DNA of 64,000 nt, taken from contig OZ024895.1 in the NCBI GenBank assembly GCA_964017195.1, positions 33,400,690-33,464,689 on the forward strand, read 5' to 3'. The DNA comes from Siderastrea radians (taxonomy: Eukaryota; Cnidaria; Anthozoa; Scleractinia; Rhizangiidae). Both the position numbers and the translations under genes were made by a program. Within the stretch, counting starts at the first letter, position 1. Each line of letters starts with the position of its first letter. The notes under the pieces are model-generated. The model was given only the letters and a program-made list of their open reading frames with translations, made no database searches and was not told where the DNA came from. Below, piece after piece: positions 1 to 13,000 of this stretch.

Positions 1-604
1 AGGAAAGGTAACGGTTAGGAAAAAAGAAACAAAATGCTACTCGGACTGCCGAGAAAACAATTACTACTAAACCCACAAACCATGGCCGACCATTGTAACA
101 CTGACAAATGGTGAGGTTTAGCCAATCGACCTTATCGCCTGATGAAGACTAGCAGGAAGCAGTCAAAAAACCTCAAGTGACCACATAGTGAGAAAACGAC
201 AATACAGCTTTTTACTGTACCTACCATGACGCCAAGCAAATAATGATGCAATGTGGAAACCTTACATTTGATGTTCATCATATGCACATGTAGTTTTCGT
301 AGCCCATTTTTTCTTGCTAGAAAATATTCCTAGTAGGGCACTGGCAGTAAATATTGGAATGTCGACGGTAAGAATTAATGAGTTAACGCCATCGAGTTCT
401 ATGTAGTTGCCAAGTTTGGAAGTCTTTCGCTAACTTTCAAAAGTGTGATTATATTGTCTTAATTTTTCTTCTAAATTTGACCGGATGCTTGAGTTGGGAT
501 TAAAAAGAATATGCTGGGGATCGAAAAATACAATAAGAAAATTGAAAAGTTGAGTATATAGTTCAGGCCAAACTAGGAAAACTAAATACTAAATAAAAAG
601 CAAA
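1..604. other. no recognised feature
   Basis: AT-rich sequence without a convincing reading frame or repeat. Nothing was recognised here. Confidence 0.4.
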
Positions 605-985
605 CAAATAACTTAAACACACAAACAAATAAATAAATGAATGAATGAATAAACGAAGGAAGGAACGGATAAGTGAGTAAGAGAGAGAGAGTGAGTGAGT
701 GAGGGAGTGAGTGAGTGAGGGAGTGAGGGAGTGAGTGAGTGGGTGAGTGAGTGAGTGAGCAACTGAATAAATGAATGAATGAATGACTGGGAATGAATGA
801 ATGAATGAATGAATGAATGAATGAATGAATGAATGAATGAATGAATGAATGAATGAATGAATGAATGAATGAATGAATTAATTAATTAATGGATGAATGG
901 ATGGATGGATGGATGGATAGATTTTTAAGATGGATGAATAGATGGATGGATGAACGAATGGATAGATAGATAGATAGATAGATAG
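605..985. repeat. compound microsatellite (GAAT/GAGT/GGAT/GATA)
   Basis: About 380 bases of tetranucleotide runs that drift from AAAT and GAGT through a long GAAT block (roughly 770-880) to GGAT and finally GATA. It sits directly at the 3' end of the minus-strand LINE fragment that follows, so it may have grown from that element's short-repeat tail. Confidence 0.9.
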
Positions 986-1335
986 AATCTTTTATTTCCC
1001 AAGGAATTTTATCCAATTAAGATATACAACATATTAAAATTTGTTTTACATAAAATCCTTACACGATATTAAAGTAAAACTAATTACAGTTAATCAATTA
1101 ATTACAATATACTGCGATATAAGCATAATATGAAATTACTTTGAGGCATTGCTGGTGCCGGTAGTGTAGGAGTCCAGTTTACACACAAACCTTTTAAGGG
1201 AACTTTCATCTTTAACACTTGGAGGCAAATCATTCCATAGCTTAGCTCCAGAAAAAAGCAAAACTATTTTTGTAATAGTTTGTGCGACATTTTGGAAGCA
1301 CATGCAGGTAAATTCCCGGATATGACCGGGCATTC
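986..1335 (-). mobile_element. CR1/L2-like LINE, 3' end fragment
   Basis: The minus-strand frame ending at 1136 contains the LINE ORF2 C-terminal signature GAKLWNDLPPSVKDESSLKRF, close to the G-LWN-LP-x-x-(I/V)K pattern after the reverse transcriptase of CR1/L2/Jockey-like elements. It is followed by a short 3' untranslated part that ends in a (TATC)n tail at about 985. The upstream part of the element is missing and abuts triplet repeats. It is a 5'-truncated, non-functional copy. The clade assignment is inference. Confidence 0.65.
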
Positions 1336-1343
1336 TACGCGAC

Positions 1344-1437
1344 GACAAGAAGAAGAAGAAGAAGAAGAAGAAGAAGAAGAAGAAGAAGAACGACAACAAC
1401 AACAAACAAGAACAAGACAAAGGAGAAGAAGAAGAAG

Positions 1438-1475
<38 letters not shown>

Positions 1476-1530
1476 AAACAAGAAGAACAAGAAGAACAAG
1501 AAGAAGAAGAACAAGACGAAGGAGAAGATC
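1344..1530. repeat. GAA/CAA triplet microsatellite
   Basis: Runs of GAA, then CAA, then mixed GAA/CAA triplets. Open frames here encode only Glu/Thr/Arg or Ser/Val homopolymers and are repeat artefacts. The block marks the outer edge of the left arm of the large inverted duplication. Confidence 0.9.
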
Positions 1531-2069
1531 GTTTCCCAAAATTTCTGTTCCCTTTGAAATACTTTTACTTCATCTCCTGCATAAGATAGTTATTTTGGTT
1601 TAAGCCATTAAGTCTAGGCAGGTACATGGAAAATATTAAATACATCGACAGCATTTAACCTTACTTAAATAAAAAGGACAAAGTTACTAGCATTAGATTG
1701 TCGAATCTCCTTAAGAGTTCAGATAAGCAAGATTGGCCCAAATCATTCTTCTCTTGTTTCAAATATCATATCATAAAACGGAACAAACAAATCCGAGAAA
1801 TCCCGAAAATACGTTCATTCCGTATATTAAAATAAACTCTTGGTTCCACCCAGTATGAACAGAAAACCGACTCTGCAAGTTGTCATTTTACTAACTTTAT
1901 TTTTATAAGGGCGGAAACAACGAATTATACGGATTTCATGGAATTGTGAGTTTTACATAAAAATGATATATTCCAGGCAGACATATCCGCAAGAACTGTA
2001 AGTTCTACTCTGCGCAAAGCTCTCTTTTAAGGGTGGATACAACGGATTTCACGGGGTTTACGGATTTAA

Positions 2070-2187
<118 letters not shown>

Positions 2188-2276
2188 TAATTCAGGTGAT
2201 TTTCACCAGTGAAGCCAAGAGAGTGCTCTACCGTAAAGGAGCTGATATACCAGTAGATGGACAACTCAATGAGGGC

Positions 2277-2346
2277 ACATGGATTTTAATACAAATCTGT
2301 TTCGTAGACCAACACGGAGTTGGTCCACTCACCAGTTAATCTCCCT
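2277..2346 (-). ncRNA. degenerate hammerhead ribozyme of the left PLE
   Basis: Read on the minus strand, this is the counterpart of the hammerhead at 15330-15401. It keeps the 10-bp stem II around GGACCAAC/GTTGGTC, the GAAA core strand and the short stem III. The first core strand reads CTGGTGA instead of CTGATGA. Position A6 of the CUGANGA core is needed in known hammerheads, so this copy is probably inactive. Confidence 0.6.
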
Positions 2347-2508
2347 ATACACTGAAGTATCGTTAAGGTTTACATCAGCAATATGTTCGCGTGACAAGAA
2401 ACCGTTTTTTGAAAAAGCCGCAAATTTAAATTTTAAGCGCGCGCGTAAGGAACCGTAGAAATTTAAAAATTATACTCGCGCGCGCGTAAATGTCCGCTCG
2501 ATGTCTGA

Positions 2509-2901
2509 CTAATTATTGTACTTAAGAATGTATTTTCGCCGGTGTCTGCAGGTCGATATGAGCTCATTGCGCTTGTTTAAGGTTGCCATGTGTGGTTTAG
2601 ATATTATAAAAAACTTCTCTGAAATGCATAAATTGCACCGCTTGGTGAGAGTGGTGTATGCTCTTGCTTTTGCAAGGATTTTCCACGTGATTGTAAAATC
2701 TTCCTTCTTTTCTTTTAACTGCCACAGGTATTTGCTGAGCTCAGTGTCATTCTTCTTGTTCTCATGCTTGAATGACATCTGGTGGTTCCTCCATCTGGTC
2801 TTGAATACTGTGGCAGTCAGGCCTATATATGTCTCGGTTTTTTCCTTAGTTGTGACCTTGGCTTGGTACACGACTTCTTTAAGCAAGCATTCACCTATCA
2901 A
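2509..2901 (-). pseudogene. Penelope-like element, GIY-YIG endonuclease half (inverted)
   Basis: The minus-strand frame encodes the C-terminal endonuclease module of a Penelope-like retroelement. It contains GECLLKEVVYQAKV, YIGLTATVFKTRW, NHQMSF and the terminal CRHRRKYILKYNN, then a stop. The module cuts the target in retrotransposition. Here it lacks its upstream zinc-knuckle (CxC...CPL) segment, which survives in the right-arm copy. It lies head to head with the plus-strand reverse transcriptase that starts just downstream, so the ORF is split and inverted and cannot produce a full protein. Confidence 0.85.
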
Positions 2902-2909
2902 GCTCCTAC

Positions 2910-4590
2910 ATGGTAGAGCACTGTCTCACTGAAGAGCCAAACATGGAACGCACATCGTTCAACTACTCAACGAAGAACATACCTGTTGCATCAAAAAAGG
3001 AATACACCAAGCAATTGATCGAAAAGACGGAGCAGTTTTTATGCAGGATGAGATGGAAAGCTTTCCACTTCTTAAACCCAGAGCAATCCACAGCTAAAGA
3101 AACTTTTGGTTTCAAAACAAAGAACTCCCCACCTGCCATCGAAGAGATGAAAAATTGCGAGGAAGGTATGATTAACATTATTCAAAACATCGAATTCAAG
3201 GATATCAAATGCCAATTCCAGAATAGCCTAAATGAAGACATCAAATCAGTTAAAAACGATGACCGTTTATTTGTTAAAGCCGATAAATCTACCAACTTTT
3301 ACAAAGTTGACACCACAAAGTACAACCAGCTACTGCAGGCAAACATAACCAAAACACACAAGAAAGCCGACATGAGTCAGTTAAGCAAGATTGATGCCGA
3401 AGCAAAACTAATCACCAAGAAACTTAATATAGACGATCGGGTCGAGGGAACGGCTATGAAAGAAGCGTTTATTACACTGAAAGACCATAAGCCAAATTTC
3501 GCAAACAAACCCACTTGCCGACTAATAAACCCATCGAAACAGGAGATAGGCAGGATAAGCAAACATATCCTGGAGGAAATCAACCGGAAACTCGTAAACG
3601 CCACAAACGTGAACCAGTGGAAGAACACGGCCTCCGTTCTGCAATGGTACAAGAAATTACCAAATAAACGTGAATTGGCATCTATATATTTTGATGTAGT
3701 AGAATTCTATCCTTCGATATCCGAAAAACTACTTAGCCGTGCCCTCGACTTCGCATCCGATTTCGTGACCATTTCAGCCGATGATCGCCAGACAATTATA
3801 CACGCCAAGCATTCACTCCTCTTCAGCAACGGAGACCCATGGCAAAAGAGAAATTCAAACACACTCTTCGACGTCACCATGGGAAGCTACGATGGGGCGG
3901 AAACATGCGAATTAGTAGGCTGTTACCTCCTCTCGCAACTTAAACAAATACCTGACATAGACATTGGCCTTTACCGTGACGACGGACTGGCGGTACTCAA
4001 GCAGACTCCGAGGGAAATAGAGAGAGTGAAGAAAGAAATATGCAAATATTCGCCAAAAACGGCCTAAGAATCACTATTGAAGCGAACAAAAAAGTTGTCA
4101 ACTTCCTTGACGTGACGCTCGACTTGAACACTGAAAAATTCAAGCCATATTCAAAACCAACAAACACCCCGCTCTATGTGCACAGCAAATCAAACCATCC
4201 GCCGAATATTATCAAAAATATTCCTGACTCAATAAACAGAAGACTATCCGACATTTCTTCTGACGAACACGTATTTAACGAAGCAGCAGCTCCATATCAG
4301 GAAGCATTACGCAAGAGCGGTTATACCTACAGCCTTAAATTGAAACCTTCACAGCAAACACCACCAAACCAAAAGAGCAGGCGTAGAAATATAATATGGT
4401 TTAGCCCACCGTTCAGCAAAAACGTCAAAACCAATATAGGAAGAGCTTTCATCAGTCTAATCGACAGATGTTTCCCAACTGGCCACAAATTGAGGAAAAT
4501 ATTCAATAGGAACACTATCAAATTAAGCTACAGCTGTATGCCAAACGTGAAACAAATAATAGACGGGCACAACAAAAACATCTTAAGAGC
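2910..4590 (+). pseudogene. Penelope-like element, reverse transcriptase half (frameshifted)
   Basis: An almost complete PLE reverse transcriptase. Family-like N-terminal NYSTKNIP and RMRWKAF motifs are followed by the RT motifs FITLKDHKPNF, RLINPSKQEIGRI, FDVVEFYPSIS, FDVTMGSYDGAE and the catalytic YRDDG. A one-base frame change near 4045-4060 breaks the ORF between EICK and IFAKNGL; the second frame continues with [11 protein letters not shown], the thumb region and [20 protein letters not shown]. In intact PLEs the zinc-knuckle and GIY-YIG domain follow at once. Here the coding sequence stops at that point and unrelated sequence begins. The first methionine at 2910 is arbitrary. The copy is dead. 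Confidence 0.85.
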
Positions 4591-5155
4591 CGTTGTCAGT
4601 AACTTTCGAGAATCCGGCGACAGAGCCGAAAATTCGAATTTCTTTTTATTTGCCCAAAAGAACCCTTTTGGTGAACTATTTTCAAAAATAATATTTAAAA
4701 GTTCCAGCCAGTTTTTATTTTGGCAAAAAACGGAAAGTTCGAAATTGGCCTAAACGGGCCTTCGGACCCGATGTAAATTATGCAAATTCGTACATTTTCA
4801 AAACGCTCGTACAAGACAACGAAAACTTGCCTGGAATTAATCTTTTCACAGTTTGTTAGACATCTTTTGAAGTTGCTTTTAAACTAAACTTTTCATCGAT
4901 CTAAAGGTTCTTTGCTTCATATCCACGCACGTAAAGAGTACAGTATTCTCTATTTCGTTGATACACTGAATTTTACCAATTTTTAGAAGACCATATCATC
5001 GGGGGTATACGAATATCTAGGCAATAAAAGGGCTCGTTTGAATCGGAAATGCTTGTTGTTTATCAAATAAAAATATTTAGTTTGGCCCGTGGAAAACGAG
5101 CGCGCTAGATGAAAATATGTGGAGTTCATTTTGACAGATTTCGCCATTTCTTTCT
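4591..5155. repeat. PLE-flanking segment shared by both inverted arms
   Basis: Begins at the TTAAGAG junction where the RT coding sequence stops. It is repeated in inverse orientation at 14135-14705. A frame of about 54 codons runs into it from the RT but looks like chance coding. It may be the target into which the PLE inserted before the arm was duplicated. No known element was recognised. Confidence 0.6.
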
Positions 5156-7092
5156 TGCACGGCCTGTAACATGTCACACATTTTGTGTCGACTTAACTTT
5201 ACCTTTTTTTCTCTGCCACTGCTTTTATTCATTGTAATTGTTTAAAAACGCTTTATTAAAGCATCCCACTACCATTGTCAAGCTACCAAACGACTCTTTT
5301 GCAGGTGAAGTTTTTTAGTTTATTTTACGTGAGTTCTAAATAAACAAGTCGCCTCAAAATACATAATCAATACTTTTATTATGGGCCGGGGAAATAAGCG
5401 GCTTCCGATGTAGTGTATTTTCCAGTCGCCTATATCATAGATATTAAAACTATTCTACTTTTAATACTTAAGAAATAAAGTACAAATGTTGCTTAATATT
5501 CGTCCGATGTAAAAATGAAAGCCCGCATAATTTTATTCTTCAGCAATTGTAACACTAGAAAGGAATTGCGTTGTACTTTATCAAAGGCGCGCGTGCCGAT
5601 GTTTTTATTTTGCCTTTGTATATCTTTCCCACTGTCACTGGACTATGACACTAGAGTTTTTATGTGTTGAATCCCATCTGTTATAATACATTTGCTAATC
5701 AAGTACAGCTCTGTTATAACTTTGTAAAGATTGTTAAAGAAACAATGCAATAGCCCGGACTCATTCAATTTATCGACACTGAAATAAAAATAACTTGATA
5801 GTCAGACTGGAAACCTAGATTTAGATAAATGTTCTTACTTGTTTGTAGTCCACATGTTTCAAGCAGATTGCATCTGAAGACGTAGGGTGTAGGGTCTCTT
5901 GAAAAGCAAACCTGAACTCACAATTTCCTGTGATTCAACGAAACTTCAAAGTTTCAACGAAGCGAGTTGCGTGACCAATGAAATGTCACATTTCACCCGC
6001 AGAAAAAAATGAGGAAAAGTCAATATACTGATTTGCGCTAGCCTCTGTAAAGCCACTCCATTGCCACAAGAAAAATGAAGTGACAGGTTTTTTGTCTTAA
6101 AAAAAGGAAAATGATAAGAAAAAATAGAGAAGGGCCTAAAATGCAATTTCATTTTGGTGTATGAGAACTCATTACAATGTCAACATCCCGTTTATTAACT
6201 CACTGCCCACCCGACAATTCCGTACCACCTCCTATAAACAAGTATGCCACAGCTCCTCGACGGCTCTTCTTTACAAAAAGTTGCACTAAAATGACTTTTT
6301 TACCTCTCAAATAAGCGTATATACTGATATCTGTGGCAAGAAGACGCTCTCGTGGCGGGCAACTGTCACGCGCGCGCGCGTTTGCTATCCTGCGCGCAGA
6401 GTCTCCTATTTCCACGTGTGGAGCAAAGGAAATAGACGACGTCTGCACGCAGGCTAGCGTTTGCTCGCTCCACTACATATGGAAGCACCCGAAAGAATAA
6501 ATCACAGAAAGAGGCCATCTGGGAGGAGAAAGCTTTCTAGCAGACCGTATAAGAATAATGAGGTGGGTGGGCCACCAAGACGCGTGGGCGCTGTTCACGC
6601 TACAAAGCGGGTAGGGGTCTACTTACCAAGTATTGAATAACGGTAGCGAGTTAGTAAGAGCGGTTTTAGCTGAGTGCTGTAAAACCAAAACCAAACTAAT
6701 AACTGGCCGATCACAACAGACACAAAGAATCGAATGTAAATTACATACATCTAGCCAGAGCCAAGCGCGTGAAGCGCACGCGAGCAATCATGTTTGGTTT
6801 TGGTGTTAATACTCCTCGTTGGTTGCCAAAGTGGCACGAGGTTTTTTTTTAGTCAAACACAACCAAACGCAACCCATAGCAATGCAAAACCAAAGCAAAG
6901 AAGATGTTTACTCTTCCGACACTCAAGTTAAGACACCCTTAACAGGCAGATTTAGCAAGGACAAGTCGTTGACAAGGAAGCTGAGACGACAAGGACCCGA
7001 CGAAGTTTTAAGAGAATTACGTTGCTTTGGCGTTTTCGACCTTATGCACGCGTCAGTTGTCGAATCAACACGTCAGTCATTGCTAAATCTGC
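5156..7092. other. intergenic spacer, no gene recognised
   Basis: AT-rich spacer with GC-rich patches near 6350-6400 and 6770-6790, and two TTGGTTTTGG-type words in inverse order (6680-6810) that suggest a small unclassified repeat. A 108-codon plus-strand frame at 6819-7145 overlaps the end of the minus-strand gene and has no recognisable motif, so it is not called. Confidence 0.4.
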
Positions 7093-10000
7093 CTAATAAT
7101 CGGATCCAGAACGTCCACAGGAGCAGCCGTCAACAAGGCCAGTGAGAGCCTGTATATATGAAGACTTCTTTCTTCGGTCCCCAACAGATACCTCAAGGTT
7201 CAACTTCTCGCAAAGCATTTGCAACAGACCCATCTTCAAGTTCTTTAGAGTGTCGTTGCAGACCATTGCACATATATCGTACTGGTCATATACAATAGGG
7301 TGCTCTAGGTTCATTGACGTGAGAATCACTTCCCTTGCCTGTTGAAAGTTTACTTCCTCCTCTGCAGCGAAGATGTCCTCGTCAGTTGCGACCAGTTGTT
7401 GGCGAACTTTAGCTGCAAGTCTACCAAAAAAAGACGTGATCTGATGCACTGTTAGGAACTCTGTGGCCTTGAAAAGACGTTTCCCATCCGGGCCCAAGGC
7501 TCGTCTCATTTCCTTTGCTACGACGTTGGGGTCGAGTTTTCGTCCTGTTGCCTGGCCAAGATTAAACTTTGCCTCTAGGTAGCTCTTCTGTGTTTCATTA
7601 AGCCGATAGGCTTTTTTAACGTCTTTCAAGGCCCAGCCCTCTTGTGTAACATTCACAGCAGTGGTAAATGGTGATGCTAAATACAAAGTTGGCATGGTTG
7701 CCATACCTTCACGGAGGAGAGAAGCATATTCCGTCTTAGCCAGGTCTAACAAGGAAAGCCTTTCCAGTGATGTTGAACATTTCTCGAACGAGAGATGTCG
7801 TTCAAGGCTTGATAGTCGTTGAAAGAGCCTGGTGCATCCATCTTGTGGGCATGGATAGGCCCCACCTTCAGTGTCCCCTTCTGTTTTCCTCTCCTCAGCT
7901 TTTCTTCTACGGGTGTGCTCAGCAACATATTTGAAGTCGCCAGCAGAAAAAGAGCCTGACAACCATTTGTAACCACGATCTAAAGCAAAAAAGAAGAAAC
8001 GATAATTGAGCAATTAGAAACGGTAATTCTAGGCCTGGTGTGAGGTACACAGAGTGGAAAACGCAATACACTGGCTAAATCCCTATTCAGTGAAGGTTAA
8101 GCCTTTTTCTGATGTTAGCTAAAACCAATTGTATTAAAACATGAAAAATTATGGTGCAGGCGCGCATACATTATCTGATACAAACACGACAGTGAATTTG
8201 AAGGATTTCAACAAGGTACTTGCAAGCTTTCTCATAAATAGTTCGCTATCTAGAGAAGTGTCCGAACAGTGTTTTTAGGCGGTGATAGGTTCAAGTAAAA
8301 TACTCAGCTAAGTACTCGCGGATCGGTTGTACGCAAAATGGCCATAATACGTTCTTTAAGAAATCCTCCTCTCTTACCTGGGTTAACTGTTAAGTCGAGA
8401 AGCTTTCCACTTCCAACAGCATAGCCCTTCCAAGCAGTAAGCTTTCCACCGGTGAAGCGGAAGTTATTTAACTTGCTTATGCCTGCTATTTTAGGCAGCT
8501 CACCACTTAAGGATTCTTCAATGGACTCTGCAACAGCCACTCGGACGCCTTCGATGCCACCATGTGATAGTAGCGCATCTTTCATTTGCTCTGCATTTGT
8601 AACATCGTTGCCCTCATTGATAAACATCCGGATATGACTTTTTGCCGTTGCTGCCATCCTATCCGCTGCACCTTTGCCTCCTTGAGGGTCGCTGAAGTCC
8701 AGGCGTTCTACTTTAACTCCCGTTGAAGTTTCAATGATGGGACATGCTAAAACTGTGCTTGCTGAATGGTAGCACCCAGCATTTTCTTGACGCAGGAAGA
8801 CTCTCTCTATCTCTGGATGCTCGGTCTTTAGCGTCTGAATTACGTGCTGTAAGATGACAACTACAGCTGCGCTTCCCTGACTACAAGACTGGATTGTATT
8901 GATGAAACCCTGCGACTGAAGCCGTCCGTTAATTTTACGGTACGCAACAGATATGTGCCATGAAATTCCCCTTTTTCCGAACCAGTCAGCCTGGGATTCT
9001 CGGTACTTTTGTGGGATGAATTTCATGGCCCAATCATTCACCAACAGCACGGTACGCTCATCAAGGAGGTCCAGGGCGTCAAGGCGTGCCTGATCTTGCC
9101 TAACCGTTCTTAATTGGTGGCACCTCCATGCCTGGATAGCCAGGGAAGCACTTTGGTAGAGGTAGAAAGCCTCGTCTCGATCGTCTTCGCTGCGGAATGG
9201 AATCTCTCGTAACAGCTTCTCGATATCGCTCAGTGCAGATGATAAACCTGTGCATTGGTCACATTTTTGGTCATGAATGTGAGCACATAACTGCCTATGG
9301 TCTGCGTCTGACGGATCACTCAGTGAATAAGTGCTGCAATGCTCTGCAACAGGAGAGCTATCAGTGATGTGAACCTGGTTGACAAATGTTAACAAAACGG
9401 TTTTAGCAAATATTGTACGCGACGTTGTCTTGTGCTGTACGAGCTTTGACCTTTGAAAGCCTATGCTCAGAACTATACTTTTTAAACCTTCCCAGCCTAG
9501 ATAAACAAATCACGTAAAGCACGCAATGCACACAATGGAGGGCAATTGTAGTTTTAATAAAAGGTGAGAGACTAAATTTCGAGGCCGAGTCTTTTGAGCA
9601 CACAAATGCAGTACACGCATGAGCCTCCAGTTCAGGAAGACCTTTAAGTTAACATCTTAACTGTTCTAAAAATCCTGGCGGCTTCAACTTAAGTCGAACT
9701 CGGACTAGGCAAAAGTTGAAAAAAAAAACGTGTAGTCTGAAATCTGTGCGTGGACGGACAAAAGTTAACAGTGCTCGTCTTATTTAGAAGCGCCTCTCAG
9801 TTTGCGTAGATTTTTTTTACCTTTAATACTACAAAAGCGCGTTAAGTAAAAGCGCAATATAAAAAAGAATGCAAGAAAGCATTTACGTTTTCGGCAGTTT
9901 TTACTCAGAGATTTGCATGTATTAGTATAAAAAACGGCAAAGTAAACACGATTTAGGGGGAGTGGATTGAGTGCCTAGCCACCACCCAAAATCCTTCAAA

Positions 10001-13000
10001 AAATAAATTAATTAACAAACTAACTTGGAAAATAAATAAGGCACAATAAATAAGTATAAAAATTGCTGTTCTTTTTCAGCGTAGCCCACCCCCTTCAAAA
10101 AAGTCTGGATCCAACCCTGGGTTTACCTTGCAAGAAAAAAATGTTACCTTAAAGTCGCTCTTAAGATATAGCTTTCCGGCCTTTAGCGCCTCCTGTAGGC
10201 CTTTTACTCTCTCCTTGCTTGTTCCCTTTTCCAAAGCTTCTTTTAGAACAGTAGACAAGTTGTCGAAAGCGCGTGCTCCCTCTGCAGCAAAGCAGTCGAG
10301 GCCTTGAAGGGACTTGCGTACGGAGGCGCTGCACTCTGAAAGAATCCTCGTCATTGTGCTCTCACTGAATGGTGTGAAACTAGTGTCCGAACAGTACTGC
10401 TTGTATTGCCTAACGATTCGCTGTGGAATCAAGGTCCGTATTACGTTAGGAACCGCAATGCTCTGACCATTTGACAGCATAAGATTCTTTTCACCAAACG
10501 GAAGGTCCTGCACCAAATGAGGACTTGTAATGAAACTCAAAAAGTGGTCTAACTGCCGCCTATCAACTCGTAACCTCGGGGCGTCTTTACTTGGTACAGG
10601 AACTGCTCTACCATGTTGGAGACGATGCAAGTTGGCCATGGTGTAACGATATGGCGTTAGCCCGGGAATGTGGACTGATATTGCTTTGTAGCTTGCGATA
10701 CCTGCCATAATAGACAAAACCTGCCTTCGCGTGTCCCATGCTTTCGCGTTCTTGTATGCTTCTGCCAAAGCCTCAAGATAACTTCTATCAGATGGATGGC
10801 AAACTGCCTCGTCACCCAACATTTTACTAATTGTTGTGGAAGCCTGTAGTTCAGTCCACAGAGAACCAGGGTCATCGGGATAAACCACTTTGAGAACGGA
10901 TGAAATTATATCCGATGCTCTGTGCACGTATCTTTGGCGCGTTCTTTCGCTAGCTTCCGCCCACTCTAGCCAAGGTTTTCCAAGTGCTTGGATTTGGCAT
11001 TCCTCAAGAAAAGCATTGAGTTTGGACCGTTGAAGCTCAAAACCAGTCATTCCATTTTCCAAAGAGGAAGATGCCGTGCTCATTGTCTCAGGGGATGGGA
11101 CGAAACTTTGTTCGTGAATCTGAAGACGTTCCATTTTACCAGCTAATCCTCCTGATGCTGTACTTTTGTCACTCTCCTGTGAGAAATCAAAAACGCAAAC
11201 GTAAATTTACATACAGGAAGCGAGCTATCAGCCATGCAGCCACGTAGCTCGTAAGTGACTCGATCGTTACTGGTATTCAAAATAGAGCTAATTTGTTGTA
11301 GACGACGTATTAAAGATATGGAAAAATTGGCGGGTCAGTTTAGCAAACGTAAATACAGAGGGGGTACGTAAATTTTGATTTTCTTTTGTCTTATGCAAGC
11401 CTCAAATTTATCCTCATATTATACCGTCTTGGTAGTTTAGACTTTTGGCGCAACGATCAACATTTACCTCAGAAATCTGAAACACCCCTAAAATAGTATC
11501 GGAAATACCACGGCCAAGGGAGTGCGTGCATGGTCCACACCAAGAATTTTTCAGGTTCCTGAAGAACTTCTTAGCAATCGAAAATGTACGCACCTAGCTA
11601 GACAGAAAACCTTACAATGGTACAAAATATTATCTAAAGGGGAAACCTTATTAACCTGACTTTTTGTCCGGCTTTCTGTTTACGGAACCCACCTGTGTTG
11701 CTTCGTCACTGCTTTTTGAGCTCTCTTTTTCCTCTCCAGGAGACAGTGTAGCAGAGACGTCCGCTGAAAGACTGTGTTTTACTAGCTCCTGCAAATGATC
11801 TCTACATCGCTTGCAAATTGCTAAAAAGCAACGACAAAAAAAAAAAACGAAATTATTGTGCAATTCAATTAGCCTTATACATAGTAAAAAAGAGAGATTC
11901 AAAACAGTCTTTTTAAACTTATTTAGCCAATTTCTTCACGACGGAACTCGGCCGTTTCGCAACGGCGATCTATGATTCATTCGGAGATCATAGCAGCAAT
12001 TGCTACTCTAAAAATCCGAATGTTTAAATAAAGAATGTTTAAATAAAGTTTATGTATGTATGTATGATGGATCGTCGGGAAACGCCGGTTTATTTGAGGG
12101 CGTTGGTTTGTTTATCGTTTGATACAGAGACCTGGGGAGAGGCGGGAAAATTCTTCCCGCCATCTTGTCGCGTTCGCGCTCCCTCCACGCTCGCGCGCCA
12201 GGATCTTCCTTTCCTCCCCAACCCTTCCTCCCGTTGTTAGAGCTTTCCTAGTATCCGTTCCTCTTTAACTAACGTACAGGTTCGCTCTTCTTCTTTTCCA
12301 AAACTAACAACGTCATAGTCTCCTTTACTACCAAAATGTAGTCATATTTCAATGAAGCACCTTCAGTCATACCTCGAAGGACATTGAGTATCAGTTTGCC
12401 GTTCTCACGGCATTGACTTTAAGATGTAACTTACGAGTTCCCACAGGATGAAGTTCGCCCACTGTGATTGAAATGAACGACGATTCTGCACTGTTCATTC
12501 CGCGATCTCCCTTCGTTGTTGGCGATTTATGCCCTGCCACTTCAGTGGGGACGGAGCATCGCACCTTTCCACTTCTCCAGCGAAGGCCATACTTTTCACG
12601 GTGGTGAGGGCATATAGTCATCTCCGAGTGTGAACTTTCAGCAGTAAATATCCCTGGAAATAATAACCAATTAGTACAAACCAATTAATTCAATTTTTTA
12701 ACAGTCAAACGAGAAACCGTACCTGCCCTTGCCAGTAATAACGCCATTTCGTCAGAAATTGCTTCATCCGGACCAATTTTTAATGACTTCAGGTGTGGGT
12801 GAACGTCCTTTTTGCATTCTCTAAGCGTAACACATTGAAAATCTTGTGGATCTTTTGAGCTCGCTCCGCACGGGGAAGTGAGGTGAAATAGGGACGAAAA
12901 ACTGCAAGTTGCCATTGTGAGTTTACATACCACACGCTCTCCGAACAAAATGTTACTTTCAAAAGGTATTGCGAAATACGGTCTGGAAGTTTCGAAACTG

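Noticed and set aside
145..180. Hammerhead core word CTGATGA near the window start
   Set aside because: No GAAA strand at a suitable distance and no stem II pairing.
1264..1603. Frames rich in Glu, Thr/Arg or Ser/Val on both strands
   Set aside because: They are translations of GAA/CAA triplet microsatellites.
2516..2932. 138-codon plus-strand frame, and its counterpart 14722-15162 on the minus strand
   Set aside because: Antisense shadows of the PLE endonuclease coding sequence; hydrophobic composition arises from the complement.
4590..4753. Shared C-terminal frame [17 protein letters not shown] after the RT, repeated at 14535-14705
   Set aside because: It follows a rearrangement junction, and the sequence is part of the arm-shared flank; family proteins continue with the zinc knuckle here.
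6819..7145. 108-codon plus-strand frame
   Set aside because: Overlaps the 3' end of the minus-strand gene, begins at a poly-T-containing repeat and has no recognisable motif.
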